This document shows positions 19,813 through 30,800 of a stretch of 64,000 bases of DNA, piece after piece. The position numbers and the translations under genes were made by a program. The stretch covers positions 76,136,203-76,200,202 of the forward strand of contig OZ022499.1 in assembly GCA_963989385.1 (NCBI GenBank), given 5' to 3'. Within the stretch, counting starts at the first letter, position 1. The number at the start of each line of letters is the position of its first letter. The notes below the pieces were generated by a model. The model did no database searches. It was not told where the DNA came from and was given only the letters and a program-made list of their open reading frames with translations. Source of the stretch: Ctena decussata. Taxonomy: Eukaryota > Mollusca > Bivalvia > Lucinida > Lucinidae.

Positions 19813-20440
19813 ATATTAGTGCCCAGCTTCGCGGTTTTATAGATATTCGGACCATCTGGATTTCGGAGCAGGTTCTGGTTTAAGCGAAATACAATAACAT
19901 ATTTATTAAATAAATTCTGGAAAAAAATGGATTCTTTGGAAGCATGGAACCCACTACAGGAGCAACCGGAGTAATAAATACTTATAAACTAAATTTATGA
20001 GCTGTCTGGTTTTCAGACCTTTGTGCAAATTACAAGCAATGGGCATACAATGAAAAAACATGGTAACATATTGTATTCTTTATGGCTTTATCTGCTCTTT
20101 ATATGTTATAAAGCAAGATGGAAGCAAATAAAATGGTTAAGGGTTAAGCAGTTAATGCGTGAAATACTTAGCTGCGTTAGAATGTCCATGATTCGACTCA
20201 GTGCGCTATGATTCTATTAAAAAGATTGGTAGCTGTTGTTGCACAATACATTTATGGTAAAAATAGGTTAATTTTGTTTTGGCGTATCAAAATTGGCTTC
20301 TTTCATATCGAACGTACGCTTCCTTTCATTTTATTGAGCTGGTGTTTACCTCATATCCGAACTCTACAAGCCCACTGAACAAGATTTTCGGTAAACGACA
20401 CTTCGGGCAATTCCCAGTATCCGTTTTTCTCTAAATATTT
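19813..20440. other. No recognised feature
   Basis: Unique-looking AT-rich sequence; the open frame at 20023-20211 is unsupported. Confidence 0.4.
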
Positions 20441-20756
20441 GAGCCACGACACTCAAAAAGGATCATTCTGCATATGCAAACTGTTCCGACCGACGTCGAT
20501 GCAACATGATAAGGTCGCATCGACATCGGTACAATATCATGTTGATGTCATGTGCCCGCTGGGTAAATGCTTAGACCATCGTGCACATTCGCTCAGTCTG
20601 ATCAGAGCCATTGCTGGTAGCACAAATCATATCTGGACCTTTAAGCATTAACAACCGCAATATAAAAGCTCCACCTCGACTGCATGGATTCACGGACTGG
20701 TTTGAGTATTTGCGGTCCGCATTCCCGTTTAGCCGTCTTTTTGCGTGACGTGATTC
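20441..20756. mobile_element. Degenerate foldback MITE, copy G, with a CAGCAGG-type fragment inside
   Basis: Starts GAGCCACGACACTC and ends in a decayed GCGTGACGTGATTC. CTCAGTCTGATCAGAG is still readable near 20592-20607. Between about 20475 and 20562 lies foreign DNA with GACGTCGATGCAACATGA, TCGCATCGACATCGG and ATGTGCCCGCTGGG. These are the motifs of the CCCAGCAGGCA/ACGTC family, so one element has landed in another or they have recombined. Confidence 0.55.
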
Positions 20757-20998
20757 ATTTCAACTTCAAAATATTGCATTTCTTGACATTTTCTTTGTAT
20801 TTGATACATTTTATAACCTGAGATGCATATTTTGAAGCATGTGGGTGTATCAGAAATCTGTTTTAATCATCTTGAAGTACTTTAGCACCTATTTCTGTTG
20901 AAAGTTCTGGAAAAGTCACTCAAAGTAAAACATCCTATCCATTGCCGCTCACCTTATCCAGTACCTAGCAAAGCAGAGCAATATCAACGTAAACAGTT

Positions 20999-21262
20999 GT
21001 AACAGAAAACCAACAAAGTGGCATTTGCGCGTAGCGGAGACTAAGATCAGAATGGGCGGATATGATCAGCCTGGACATTCGCCCAGTCTGATCAGAGTCT
21101 TGTTGTGCGCTTAAAGGGTAGCTGAGGGTATAATCTAGCTCCATGCGGACAGCGAAGACTATGACAGCGAAGACTCTGATCAGACTGGGCGGATGCCCTG
21201 GCTGATTTGAGCCTTCACTGGTCGCACATGCCACTTTGTTGGTTTTGTCGTGTCGCGGCTTA
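20999..21262. mobile_element. GAGCCGCGAC foldback MITE, copy H, with internal duplications
   Basis: About 264 bp. The left terminal ~12 bp are lost (starts near AACAGAAAACCAAC), while the right end TCGTGTCGCGGCTT is kept. The interior is longer than usual because GATCAG.. and AGCGAAGACT segments are each repeated, consistent with slippage in the hairpin stem. CATGTG-type right arm. Confidence 0.78.
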
Positions 21263-21289
21263 ATTGTCTGGAAAGTACGAGAAGGCAAT

Positions 21290-21560
21290 GATCAGGAACC
21301 TACAAAATCGATTTCCCTAAACACCAAATGTGAAAGGAAAATAACAGACCTGACACAAAGCAAAACAAGACAAGCGAAAAGCCAAAACAGCAGATCGGCG
21401 CGAAGCTATCTTAAATAATGTACAAAAAAAGCGGACAAACAATGGCAGTTATAGCAAACCACAACATAAGCACCGCCTTGGAACGGTCAGTGATAGTTAA
21501 TTGTGGGTGGAGGAAGCTTCAACCGGTTTTAGTCAGTTTTAGGAATTGTGTTACGGCTTG
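21290..21560 (+). repeat. Dispersed repeat with ACCGCCTTGGAACGGTCAGT core (copy 3)
   Basis: The core is intact at about 21473-21492, preceded by a CAAAACAAGACAAGCG-rich tract and followed by GGTTTTAGTCAG. The same CAAAACAAGACAAGCGAAAA string recurs at about 26018 in another copy. The overlapping open frames at 21546-21977 lie just downstream. They share GGCGAGGG and CAGACAAACAGACAAAC with the family and carry no protein motif. Confidence 0.5.
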
Positions 21561-22290
21561 ATGATCTGTCTTTGGTCGGACCCATCGGCGTTCAACTGTT
21601 GGACTTCTTTTGCTCCAGCGTTTCAATGTTATGTTCGTCGTATTTCATCTCAAAATTACACGGACCGCATTGCATGTATGTTTATGAACCACGACAGAAT
21701 CCAGGGCGAGGGTTATGCGCGGATAGAACCTGTTAAACCCCGATTGATTTATTACTTGACATGCTTCTATTGTCGTTTTCTGACAGACAAACAGACAAAC
21801 AAAAAAATAAGATCAAATAAGTACAATAAGAACAAATCATACGAAAACATTAGACGTCTATTTTTGCTCTTTTCTATTTTTATTGCAAAACATAACACTG
21901 GGGAGCGAAAGGAAAACTTTACGGGTGGCCACATTGCTAGCAAACTTAATGAGCCCGATCGAACGGCGTTCATTTAAAGAAATCTGTAAAGTTGCTAATA
22001 GTCATTTTCCTAAATTGAACAGAAAAATCACTACTTTGTCAATTTCTTTTGCTTTCTGCTAAGACATCAATTTTGACATCAGAATATCAAATACAACCAT
22101 TGCTGCTATAATACCATGTTTCTAAGAATACTAATTATAAAACAACACAGAAACCGCTCATGACCACTAAACAAAGTAATGATACTTTCAATAATTCCTT
22201 ATTTGTGATCCAGCATATACTAATTCAATTTCAAGGAGTGTATCGGAAGTCATACATGCATTTTGTTGACTCTACATACAAACGACATAT
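21561..22290. other. Repeat-derived and unique DNA, no gene
   Basis: 21690-21980 contains CCAGGGCGAGGGTTATGCG, a CAGACAAACAGACAAAC tract and AATGAGCCCGATCGAACG, which recall the dispersed family at 21290 and 26000-26520. The 143-aa open frame here is not supported. 21980-22290 is unremarkable. Confidence 0.4.
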
Positions 22291-22526
22291 GAGCCGCGAC
22301 GCGAGAAAACCAACAAAGTGGTTGTGCGCCCAGCGCAGACTCAGATTAGCCTGGGAATCCGCCCTGTTTAATCAGACTCTTCGCAAAGCGCTTAAAGGGT
22401 AGCTAAATGTCTAAGCTACCTCCATGCGGACAGCGAAGACTCTGATCAGACTGGGCGGATGCCCAGGCTGATCTGAGTCTGCGCTGGGCGCACAACCACA
22501 TTGTTGGTTTTGTCGTGTCGCGGCTC
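22291..22526. mobile_element. GAGCCGCGAC foldback MITE, copy I
   Basis: Intact 236 bp, TTGTG-type arms. Flanked by ACATAT and ATATTA. Confidence 0.88.
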
Positions 22527-22942
22527 ATATTAAGTAAAACCGTGTACAATCTCCAAAGATTTAGGCCATAAAGACAACTTGAGTACCTTTCAGAGGTTAA
22601 CCTCAGTTTCTGAACATTTGAACGTGTGTGGATGAAAGAATGAAGAATAAGCGTTTGGCAGTCATACATACTTTAAATCTTAATTGGACACTACATGTCA
22701 AATAACCACATTCACAGGGAGCTTTCACAGCGTAATGATATAATGAGGACCGTTCGAGGCCGTAGTCCATGTCCTAATTAAACATCGCCCCGTACTTCGA
22801 GAAAGCAACATACTTTTCTGGTTATTTGGGGCTTATTTAGAGATAAAAATAATAATAAATGAGGTTAATAGGCGCAGTGAGGAATGTTTATTTTCAGTAT
22901 CTCTGTCAGCCTGAAACGTTATTTCAATTCTTTCGGGTGTTT

Positions 22943-22997
22943 AAACACTCTGAAAATTATGGCTGCTTCGAAAGCAGCCATAATTTTCAGAGTGTTT
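22943..22997. repeat. Perfect 26-bp-arm hairpin
   Basis: AAACACTCTGAAAATTATGG plus CTGCTT, a 3-nt loop CGA, then the exact reverse complement. The open frames at 22859-23122 read through it. It is of pre-microRNA stem length, but perfect pairing fits a recent foldback element or siRNA-type hairpin better. 22527-22942 has nothing else recognised. Confidence 0.88.
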
Positions 22998-23800
22998 ATA
23001 TTAGAATGCCTTATGGTGGTTGCAGTTGGTTCTGTCTCAAACGATGTCTCTTTCAGAGGATACCCAATCTGAACTTATTGAAGCTTTCAATTTTACTTCT
23101 CGGTATCTGGATAACCTTTTAATATTGATAATAACATCTTTCTCAATCAAATCTACCCTTCCGAAAATCAGTTAAATAAGGCCAGCGTCTCAGATACCGA
23201 GGCCTCATTTATGGATTTCCATTTATCTATATCTGATGGCTTTGTTACAGCTAAAATTTACTATAAACGAGATGATTTTCATTTTGATATTGTATTTTTC
23301 CATTTTAAGATGGCGATGTTTCTCGTTCTACATCCTATGGTTTTTACATTTCTCAACTTATTCGTTTTACGCGAGTGTTCAGTCATGTTGATGACTTTAA
23401 TATTCGTAGTAAAGTTTTGAGAGCAAAACCTATCAAACAAGGTTATAGACATAAACTTCGTAAAGCGTTTTCAAAATTTACTTCTTCTGCAAGGCCTTTA
23501 TGAACCTAAATTTTATAGCGACTTGGTGTATAAATTCAGATAATAGAATATTGGTTATGCTAAAGATATTTTAGTTAGTTTAAACAATGTTTTATTTGTA
23601 TAAACAATCATAATTTACAAACATATCAATACATAATTACATATCTATATTACGTTATACAAATGGGATTCAGAAGGAATTCATAAGACTTTTGTGAATC
23701 TGTATCCCAAGGTAAAGATATTTTGCGACAAATTACACGCTTGGTGGTTAATCCAATGAAGATTAACAATTTTGCTTACCTCCTCGATTGCACGATGGTG
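22998..23800. other. No recognised feature
   Basis: AT-rich; the open frame at 23211-23420 (phenylalanine/leucine-rich) has no recognisable domain. Confidence 0.4.
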
Positions 23801-24570
23801 GGTCGGGCCTCAGACTTTATGAAGGCGCCAACCTAAACCTAACTTAATAGTAGGACAGACGTTTGGCGTCTGACACCCGTTCCTGGACGCCTTGGGTCGG
23901 GCTCTCCGTAGGTTTCTTCTGCTCCGGAATTTCACTGGTACTATTTCTGTGTGTCCTCAGTAAGTTCATTGTTTATTGCTGGCCGTCCCAAGATAACACT
24001 TCCTTCTGTTTTGGTTCTTCTTAGCTGTTTTGTGTGTTGTTTGTTGCTTTGTCTGTTATTGATATAGTGTGATCGATGCCCTAAAATAAAAGTAAACAAT
24101 AGACAAAAATAATTGTTTAATGTTTTCGTTGATATATTGTGTGGGTGGTAATTGTTTTGGATGGGTTGAACAATCAAGTATCTGACGGACCAAGGCAGAA
24201 CCAATGGCGAGGGTATGTCGACCACAAATTTATCGGTTAAGCCCCCAAGTAATTTTAATACTTGCCGTTCCAAGGCGGCACTTCTGTTTTGGTTCTTTTT
24301 GGTTGTTTTATGTGTTTCTTGTTTCTCTGTCTGTTATTTATATGTTGTTTGTGATGTTTAGGCTAGCCCGGTGACCACCTACATGGGAAATGGCTGGTCC
24401 CATGGCTGCCGCTGGTGATGTCTTTGGTGTTGACTGATTTTATGTTGTCTTTTTCCAACATTGTGTCTTGGGTGGGATCTTGGATTTTATTGTGTGAGTT
24501 CCTGAGAATTTTCCTTTTGTTAAGAAATTTGTCATGTAATAATTCTGGTAGAACCATTTCTGGAGATCAA
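23800..24570 (-). repeat. Dispersed repeat with ACCGCCTTGG core, long copy (copy 4)
   Basis: A core variant in reverse (CTTGCCGTTCCAAGGCGGCA) lies at about 24261-24280. TTCTGTTTTGGTTCTT occurs twice (near 24003 and 24283), each followed by GTTTT.TGTGTTT..TTGTTT and CTGTCTGTTATT, so the copy contains an internal direct duplication of ~290 bp. GGCGAGGGT is present at about 24206. Reverse-strand open frames at 23941-24273 and 24363-24557 run through this repeat and have no domain I recognise. Confidence 0.45.
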
Positions 24571-25753
24571 CTGTAGTTCCATACGCTTTCTCCGAATCCG
24601 AATCCGACACCTACCCATACCTTAAATATCCTATTTATTCAGACAAACCTGAACAGGCCCTATAAAACCCCGAAATACCTGCCTTATCACTAAAGCTCCT
24701 TTTTGTTGCAAATTGGCTAGCAGCTTGACTCACCACACATTTAGGCCAAATGACGCCAAAGCAGAATTCAAAGATGGAAGTATCGGTTAAGAAAATAGCA
24801 GGTAATGTTGTACGAATATGTAGGGTAGATACGGTACCTCTTTAATGCGCCCAAGCTTATTGATTCTCAAGTCCCCACGGAATCACTTAGCAATTACAGT
24901 ATCAAGCGCAATTAACAGCGGCCTGTTTGTGGAAAATGATCAACTTTTTCCAATACGGGACTGCCATATTTAGCATCAGATTCGGGCACATCAGTCAAGG
25001 CCTGGTCTTTTCTGGAAGTTTTCTTTTTCATATGGAATAGTTTAAACAATTGCTGGCAATCAGTGAAGACCCTTATGAAGACTCTGGTCAGACTGGATGG
25101 AGAAGTAAAATCTAGGACTACACCGTTTGCTCGGTTTATTCGAATATTGGGAGTTTGTCCGAATAGTCAGATTAAATACGGGAATAGCCCCTGAAATATT
25201 CATATTGAGTGATGAATGAGGGAATAGTTTCAATTATAGACGTATATCCTTTCTAATATTATGAACCAATATTTGCATGACAGACTCACTTTCCTGCTAA
25301 ACGGAGAAAGCAAACAATGGAAACATTGTAAAATCTCAATATTGTGACAATTTCTCCTCTATTGGCAATAAAAACTTCGGTACAAGTAAGGAGTACATTA
25401 GTGAAAATCACGATATACCATACAATATCACTGCCAGTCTGACAGTTTCAACATAAGCAGGAAAGTTTGCATGAACAAAATGCAGTTAACTCTCGATATT
25501 TCGAAGTCGAAGTTTATCCCAAACTGCTGATATCTCAAAGTAAATTTTCTGGTCCCAGAAAATTTAATTCGAGATACCAGTAGTTTGAGATAACAAGAGT
25601 TGAAATGTAAATGAAAATAGGGAACGTCACTGAACCAAATTCTTTGATATAAGAGGTACTTTGAGTTTTCAGTGTTCGAAATATCGGGAGTTGAGTGTAG
25701 ATGAGAAAGCAGTGGTCAGAAACCGATACAATCGACTTTCATATCCTGTCATA
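24571..25753. other. No recognised gene; small foldback-MITE fragment near 25060-25100
   Basis: Only GAAGACTCTGGTCAGACTGG (about 25077-25096) resembles the interior of the GAGCCGCGAC family. The rest is unremarkable AT-rich DNA. Confidence 0.35.
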
Positions 25754-25976
25754 GGGGAGAGTAGGGTAACTTCGGACAGGCGAGTAAATTCGGACATACA
25801 ATAGCAAACAGTGAAAATCCAGATGAGACGGCTCATAATGAGCCGTCTCATCAGGATTTTCTCTGTTTGGCCAGATAATTTTTGTTTTAGTTCCAAACTG
25901 ACATACAAAGGAAACAATGTCAGTGTCCGAATTTACCCGCTGTCCGAATTTACCCGCTGTCCGAAGTTACCCGAAA
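25754..25976. mobile_element. AAATTCGGACA MITE with subterminal tandem repeats and central hairpin core (copy 1)
   Basis: Left GGGGAGAGTAGGGTAACTTC, then GGACAGGCGAGTAAATTCGG; right CCGAATTTACCCGCTGTCCG repeated with a terminal CCGAAGTTACCC. The ~16-bp unit TAAATTCGGACAGCGGG is repeated at the ends. The centre (about 25815-25856) is a hairpin, GATGAGACGGCTCAT and ATGAGCCGTCTCATC. This core is shared with the differently ended elements at 5253 and 51829. A relative is at 37650-37860. Confidence 0.75.
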
Positions 25977-26520
25977 CACCAAATGGGAAAAGAAGACAGT
26001 AAAAACGGCGCACAAGCAAAACAAGACAAGCGAAAAACCAAAAGGTCAGTTATTCCCAGCAGATGACCACGAGGCTGTCCTAAATAGTGTATAAAAAGTC
26101 AAAGACTAATAGAAAGCCAACAAACAATACAATACAAAACAAATATTTTATCATAATTTTATTATAATATTTATCATATTATTTTTTTGCTGCACAGAAA
26201 GTCATAGACTAATAGAACGCCGACAACAATACAATACAATACAATACAATATAATACAATACAATACAACACAATACAAATATTTTAGTATAAGTATAAA
26301 ACATTTTACAATGTTTCTAGCCAAAACAAGACATAAAGCGAAGACAATGCAATAACACATTAGCAATAAGGTTTAAAGAAGAGAAAAATAATATCAAATG
26401 TCCAATAGGAGTCTTTTGATTTGAACAATAATTTAATATGAACAATGACAACACTAGTAAACCACTTTTAGAATGATCAGTGGCCTTAGACCGGTTTTAC
26501 AGGTGTGCAACCCTCGCCCT
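25977..26520. repeat. Dispersed CAAAACAAGACAAGCG repeat with AATAC microsatellite (copy 5)
   Basis: Shares CAAAACAAGACAAGCGAAAA and CTGTCCTAAATAGTGTA with 21355-21425 and the ATGATCAGTGGCC / CCCTCGCCCTGG end with other members. An AATAC pentamer array occupies about 26229-26279. Confidence 0.45.
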
Positions 26521-26533
26521 GGATTCTGTATAT

Positions 26534-26593
26534 GAGCCGCGACAGAGAAAACCAACAATGTGGTTGTGCGCTATGCACAGACTCAGATCAGCG
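26534..26593. mobile_element. GAGCCGCGAC foldback MITE, copy J, truncated
   Basis: Only the left 60 bp remain (GAGCCGCGACAGAG to ACTCAGATCAGCG), TTGTG-type. It begins within the CCTCGCCCTGGATTCTGTATAT end of the preceding repeat. The remaining sequence to 26783 is unrecognised. Confidence 0.78.
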
Positions 26594-26783
26594 TCAAATT
26601 AACAATCTTAAAGAGCCCAACGAACATTCGCTTCATCTTGCTGACTCGCTGACCCTCACTCAGTCTGTCTGTTTGCTTGTTTTTCTCTGTCGGGATTTGC
26701 TTTACCACACCACGGAAATAAAAGTAACTAAACTAAATTGTCAATCAAACTGCCATTTCGTTTAGAACAAACAGTCTACAGTT

Positions 26784-27014
26784 TAGCCGCGACACGAAAA
26801 AACCCCAACAAAGTGGCATGTGCGCCGAGCACAGACTCTGATCAGACCGCCCAGTCTGAGCAAAGTCTTCTTTGTCCGCATGAAGGTAGGTTAGACCCTT
26901 AGCTACCCTTAAAGCGCAGTGCGAAGACTCTCATCAGACTGGGCAGATGCCCAGACTGATCTGAGTCTGCGCTCGGTGCACAACCTTTTTGTTTGCTTTC
27001 TCGTGTCGCGGCTC
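26784..27014. mobile_element. GAGCCGCGAC foldback MITE, copy K, mixed arms
   Basis: 231 bp. The left arm is of the CATGTG type (AGTGGCATGTGCGCC), while the right arm is of the TTGTG type (GTGCACAACCTTTTTG). The outer stem therefore mispairs where normal copies pair. It looks like a recombinant of the two subfamilies. Confidence 0.82.
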
Positions 27015-27500
27015 ATTTAATTATGCCACAGATGTATTCTCGTTTCTATGGGATAAAAATGCTGGGCCGTCATAAAAAGACCGCTTGATTAAAGCTAAAG
27101 CTAACACGTCATGATGCACGTTTTCTGATTACATTATTTGCTATAAAACAGATTTCGGCACTTTCCAACAATTACATAATAACGAATTTTAGCAAGTTTC
27201 TTCGAGTGACATTCTTTAATACGTTTATGCCCCAATTATTGCAGCTTTATGGCTTTGCTAATACGAGAAAATTTGATAATTGGAGAAATTGTCGGATTGA
27301 AATATCAAATCCATCGGAATGTTAAAGAAAAACGTGTTGCAATATTGATTGCATTTGAATATTAAGATTCAAAAAGGAGCAAGCATTAATTCCATGTGTT
27401 TGCTCTCAGCAAAGGAATCGATTTATTTTCGAAATTAATATTGGATGATCGATGGAAAGATGGAATTTTTTGTGAGGTGGCAGTAAACATGACTTGCTAA
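27015..27500. other. No recognised feature
   Basis: AT-rich sequence leading into the assembly gap; no repeats paired. Confidence 0.4.
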
Positions 27501-27700
27501 NNNNNNNNNNNNNNNNNNNNNNNNNNNNNNNNNNNNNNNNNNNNNNNNNNNNNNNNNNNNNNNNNNNNNNNNNNNNNNNNNNNNNNNNNNNNNNNNNNNN
27601 NNNNNNNNNNNNNNNNNNNNNNNNNNNNNNNNNNNNNNNNNNNNNNNNNNNNNNNNNNNNNNNNNNNNNNNNNNNNNNNNNNNNNNNNNNNNNNNNNNNN
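27501..27700. other. Assembly gap, 200 N
   Basis: Exactly 200 N, a round number typical of a placeholder of unknown true length. Open frames drawn across it are meaningless. Confidence 0.98.
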
Positions 27701-27775
27701 AAGGCGGAGAGACGGACATTGTTGCAAAATCATCTGTGGTGCCTCAGCGACCTTGCTAGGTCATGAGATAAAACA
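27701..27775 (+). pseudogene. 3' end of an RTE-like LINE ORF2 at the edge of the gap
   Basis: The frame AAATCATCTGTGGTGCCTCA gives KSSVVPQRP then a stop, matching KSAVVPQRPSK at the end of the LINE ORF at 2700-3167. An A-rich, TAGAATG-containing tail follows. The rest of the LINE presumably lies inside the gap or is missing. Confidence 0.68.
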
Positions 27776-28085
27776 AAAAATAGAATGAAAAAAAGACACA
27801 TCAGAAAAAATATTGATTTCTATGGTGAAGTTATTGTCAAAGTCTGACATGTTAAGTGTAATTTTAAAGCCCTCTTGTAAGTCATTAATGCCCTCGAAGC
27901 AAGTACCAGATTCTAGAGCGGCAACTAACCTAATTGAGTTCATGTCTAAACTAATAAACACATAGAAACAGATTTCTACTTTTCTGTTAATAGTCACAAA
28001 TAGGCATAGCGTGCAATAAGTAATAGAAGACATAAATCCCATTAGTTCATGCTATTAAAAGGTTAGGTTCCGGATTTTTACACTA
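27776..28085 (-). repeat. Paired unknown segment, copy 1
   Basis: On the reverse strand this aligns with 33980-34265 forward. Shared are CTAACCTTTTAATAGCAT, AACTAATGGGA, CATGAACTCAATTAGGTTAG, TCTGGTACTTGCTT, ATTAATGACTTACAAG and GGGCTTTAAAA. Both copies can encode MNSIRLVA, then SGTCF. The frames diverge after that, and here it continues GINDLQEGFKIT. I do not recognise the protein; it may be an old mobile element or duplicated exon-like DNA. Confidence 0.5.
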
Positions 28086-28488
28086 ATTTCTGTTATTAAT
28101 TTATTTTTTTTCGTTTATAATTGAGCCACTGCCAGAGAAAATCTTCTCATGTTCTGTGCGAAAAAAACAACAACAAAACTCAGCTTTGGCTAATAATGTA
28201 AGATTTTTTCTCTGACGTGATTCTATTCCTAGTTTGGTCTATATAGTACAATATACATACTAAAACAGTATATGCATTTTGCATAGACCACTTTCGGCAG
28301 ACACATAACGTTGATACAATGTCATGAAATAATTTAAATGAGTTTCGTTTGTTGTGTTGAGCCTTGCGACTTCGATCTTCAGTTATTTATTGCTGTAAAC
28401 GGAGTTTCTTTCAAAGAGTCATCCTTTTTTTCGGATCAATTAGAGATATAACGTTTAGCTTGCAAAAGCATGTGGTGTGTGGAACAAT

Positions 28489-28690
28489 GAACCGCGTCAT
28501 GAAAAAACCAACAAAGTGGAATTTGCGCCAAGCGAGGATCAGATCAGACTGAGCGGATCAGAGTTTTCGCTCTTAGCTGCCTTTAAAGTGCACAGTGTAG
28601 ACTCTTGTCAGCCTGGGTAAATGCCCAGGGCTGATCTGAGTCTTCGCTGGGCGCGCATGCCACTTTGTTGGTTTTGTCGTGTTGCGGCAC
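28489..28690. mobile_element. GAGCCGCGAC foldback MITE, copy L, internally deleted
   Basis: 202 bp; ends GAACCGCGTC and GTTGCGGCAC. CATG-type right arm (GCATGCCACTTTGTTGG). Part of the left arm and centre are deleted. 28086-28488 contains nothing else recognised. Confidence 0.78.
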
Positions 28691-28847
28691 AAGCCACCCA
28701 AGACACCAGAGATAGAAGGGAGAAACACAAATGGAACAGTGTATCTTCGATAACAGACTATCGCAATACATATACGTAAAACACAGAGAAATAATCAGAA
28801 CATTATGTTTAAGCCAGGTCTGCGCAGTCTGAATCCAGAGCAAAATT

Positions 28848-28882
28848 AATTAAAAAAAAAAAGAAAAAAAAAAAGAAAGAAA
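28848..28882. repeat. A-rich low-complexity tract
   Basis: Runs of A interrupted by single G. It could be an old poly-A tail, but no retroelement body is recognised next to it. 28883-29215 holds nothing else. Confidence 0.7.
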
Positions 28883-29215
28883 GCACTAGTGTCGAATAAG
28901 ATAAACCCTGATAGATCGATCTTAATTGGCTTGGCATTACATGAACCACTGTCTAAGACTCGATCCGACTACAGTCTGGTCTGACTTTTCCTGTTTTTCA
29001 AAGGCTTCAAAACCCCTTTCTTGTTGAAGGACTCACTATAAGTCATGAGGGATATTTCAGAGGAAATAAAGACAGACGAGCAAGGTTTTATTCTTGATGT
29101 AATCTGCTAAGATCAAATTAGTGTCCCAAAAGGCGATGTTGTGGTCTACCGAAGCTCAGAAAGAACGTAAACAATAGAGTAATGAACTCAAAGAAAAGTA
29201 ACCAAAAGATTATAT

Positions 29216-29451
29216 GAGCCGCGACGCGAGAAAACCAACAATGTGGTTGTGCGCCCAGCGAAGACTCAGATCAGTCTGGGAAGCCACCCAGTTTGATCAG
29301 ACTCTTCGTTAAGTGCTCAAAGGGTAGCTAAAGGCCTAAGCTACCTCTATGCGGACAGCGAAGACTCTGATCAGACTGGGCGGATGCCCAGGCTGATCTG
29401 AGTCTGCGCTGTCCGCACAACCACATTGTTGGTTTTGTCATGTCAGGGCTC
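29216..29451. mobile_element. GAGCCGCGAC foldback MITE, copy M
   Basis: 236 bp, TTGTG-type. ATTATA lies close to both ends (before GAGCC and after GGGCTC). Confidence 0.86.
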
Positions 29452-30180
29452 AATTATAAAAGTATGAATAACGTTTCAGTGCGTTTTATTTATGCACGTC
29501 AACTTCAAAATACATATGAAAAATGCAAATGATCTGTCATTATATTATGACCACCACTGAATTTTGACAAACTAGAAATTAACCTGCTCGTAGCATTTTT
29601 GCGTAAACGGATGCTCACTGAAGAAATACATGAAAAAGATTTATTTCGTACGTCGACCGGAAAATGAAAAATTCTAGATCAAAGTAAGTTACATTAATCA
29701 TTAACATACATATTCTTTACCCATTCGTGCAAAACCTCCTGTCTCAGAAATTCATCACAGTGAAACGCTAGAATATCAATTCTATCCCTAATGACTATGT
29801 ACTTTTAGTCTTAAGACTCAGTTTATCTATTTTTATTCAAACAGGCTTTGTCCATGATGCTGCCGCTTTAAAATTCTCGTACTGATGAAAAATAATAATA
29901 AAACTTAGCATATTTCTCTGTGACCCCAAAGAATATTTGGATTAAAGGTGATTAAAATGATTCCGCTTAACGCTGTGCATCGTCTGTCTACGCATTGCCA
30001 CAAGACACAGTACTTGTGTAAGCGTTAGTGTTCCATAAAAATAAAAAAAAAAAAAAGAAAAAATAAGTCGCTTACAACGCCGCCGCCGATAATACAATAC
30101 CATTGTCTCGCTTCTGCTAATCGCAGGCGAGACAAAAACTCAAGTGGCAAAGGTATACGTCGCCGTCCTGTACCGGCGTG
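29452..30180. other. No recognised gene
   Basis: AT-rich, with an A-rich tract at about 30036-30064 followed by a short GC-rich stretch with CGCCGCCGCC (about 30078). No open frame of note. Confidence 0.4.
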
Positions 30181-30182
30181 CG

Positions 30183-30800
30183 AACAGTGGCGGCCATTTT
30201 TATAACACTTTTTTACCCGGTAAACTACTTAAAGATTGTCTCCCTCGTTTATTTCATGTTAATATTTTAAAATATTTTGATAAAATTTCGTTAGACAATA
30301 TGTAATAGTCGCATAATTAACCGTAAAAGTTTTGAGAAAATGCATGCTTATTCGATAAATGTTGAATGAAGAATAATCGTCAAATTAAAATGCAGATAAT
30401 CTATTTCCTCACGGCCTGTAAGAATATCGATTTTGACCACGTGTGTCATGTGATCAGGTAGAGGTATTTTTCGTATTCGTGCACGTGATTGTGACGTATG
30501 AATAAATTATTTTTGTCCAATAATGCGATTTCAACCGCGGTCCGCGATTGTATAAAAAATTATCTTATTTTTTGTTTAAAGTCATTTTTATCAAATATTA
30601 TTATCTAAACTCTAATTCAAATGTATTGTTAGACCATGTCGGAGGAATTGCATGAAATGTTTCATCAAATCATTTTGTTATTATTATAGAGGGAGTAAAT
30701 CTTTAAGGTATCTAGTTAATCTATTATTTTGATCAATTATCCTGGGGGTGACTGCCATTTAATTCTTTTATTGAAGTAGACAATAACATGAACCTCTGAT
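30183..30800. repeat. Dispersed repeat that resembles the source of the 60-bp minisatellite at 49288
   Basis: 30187-30235 (GAACAGTGGCGGCCATTTTT, then CTTTTTTACCCGG and AACTACTTAA) matches 49209-49258, just upstream of the minisatellite. 30744-30790 (GGGGGTGACTGCCATTTAAT, then TATTGAAGTAGACAATAACA) matches one minisatellite monomer. In this locus the two parts are about 500 bp apart and the monomer is single-copy. Confidence 0.5.

Noticed and set aside
22943..22997. microRNA precursor
   Set aside because: The stem is perfectly paired without the bulges and flanking stem expected of an animal pri-miRNA; a recent inverted duplication is simpler.
27435..27766. Open frames across 27501-27700
   Set aside because: They are made of N and have no meaning.
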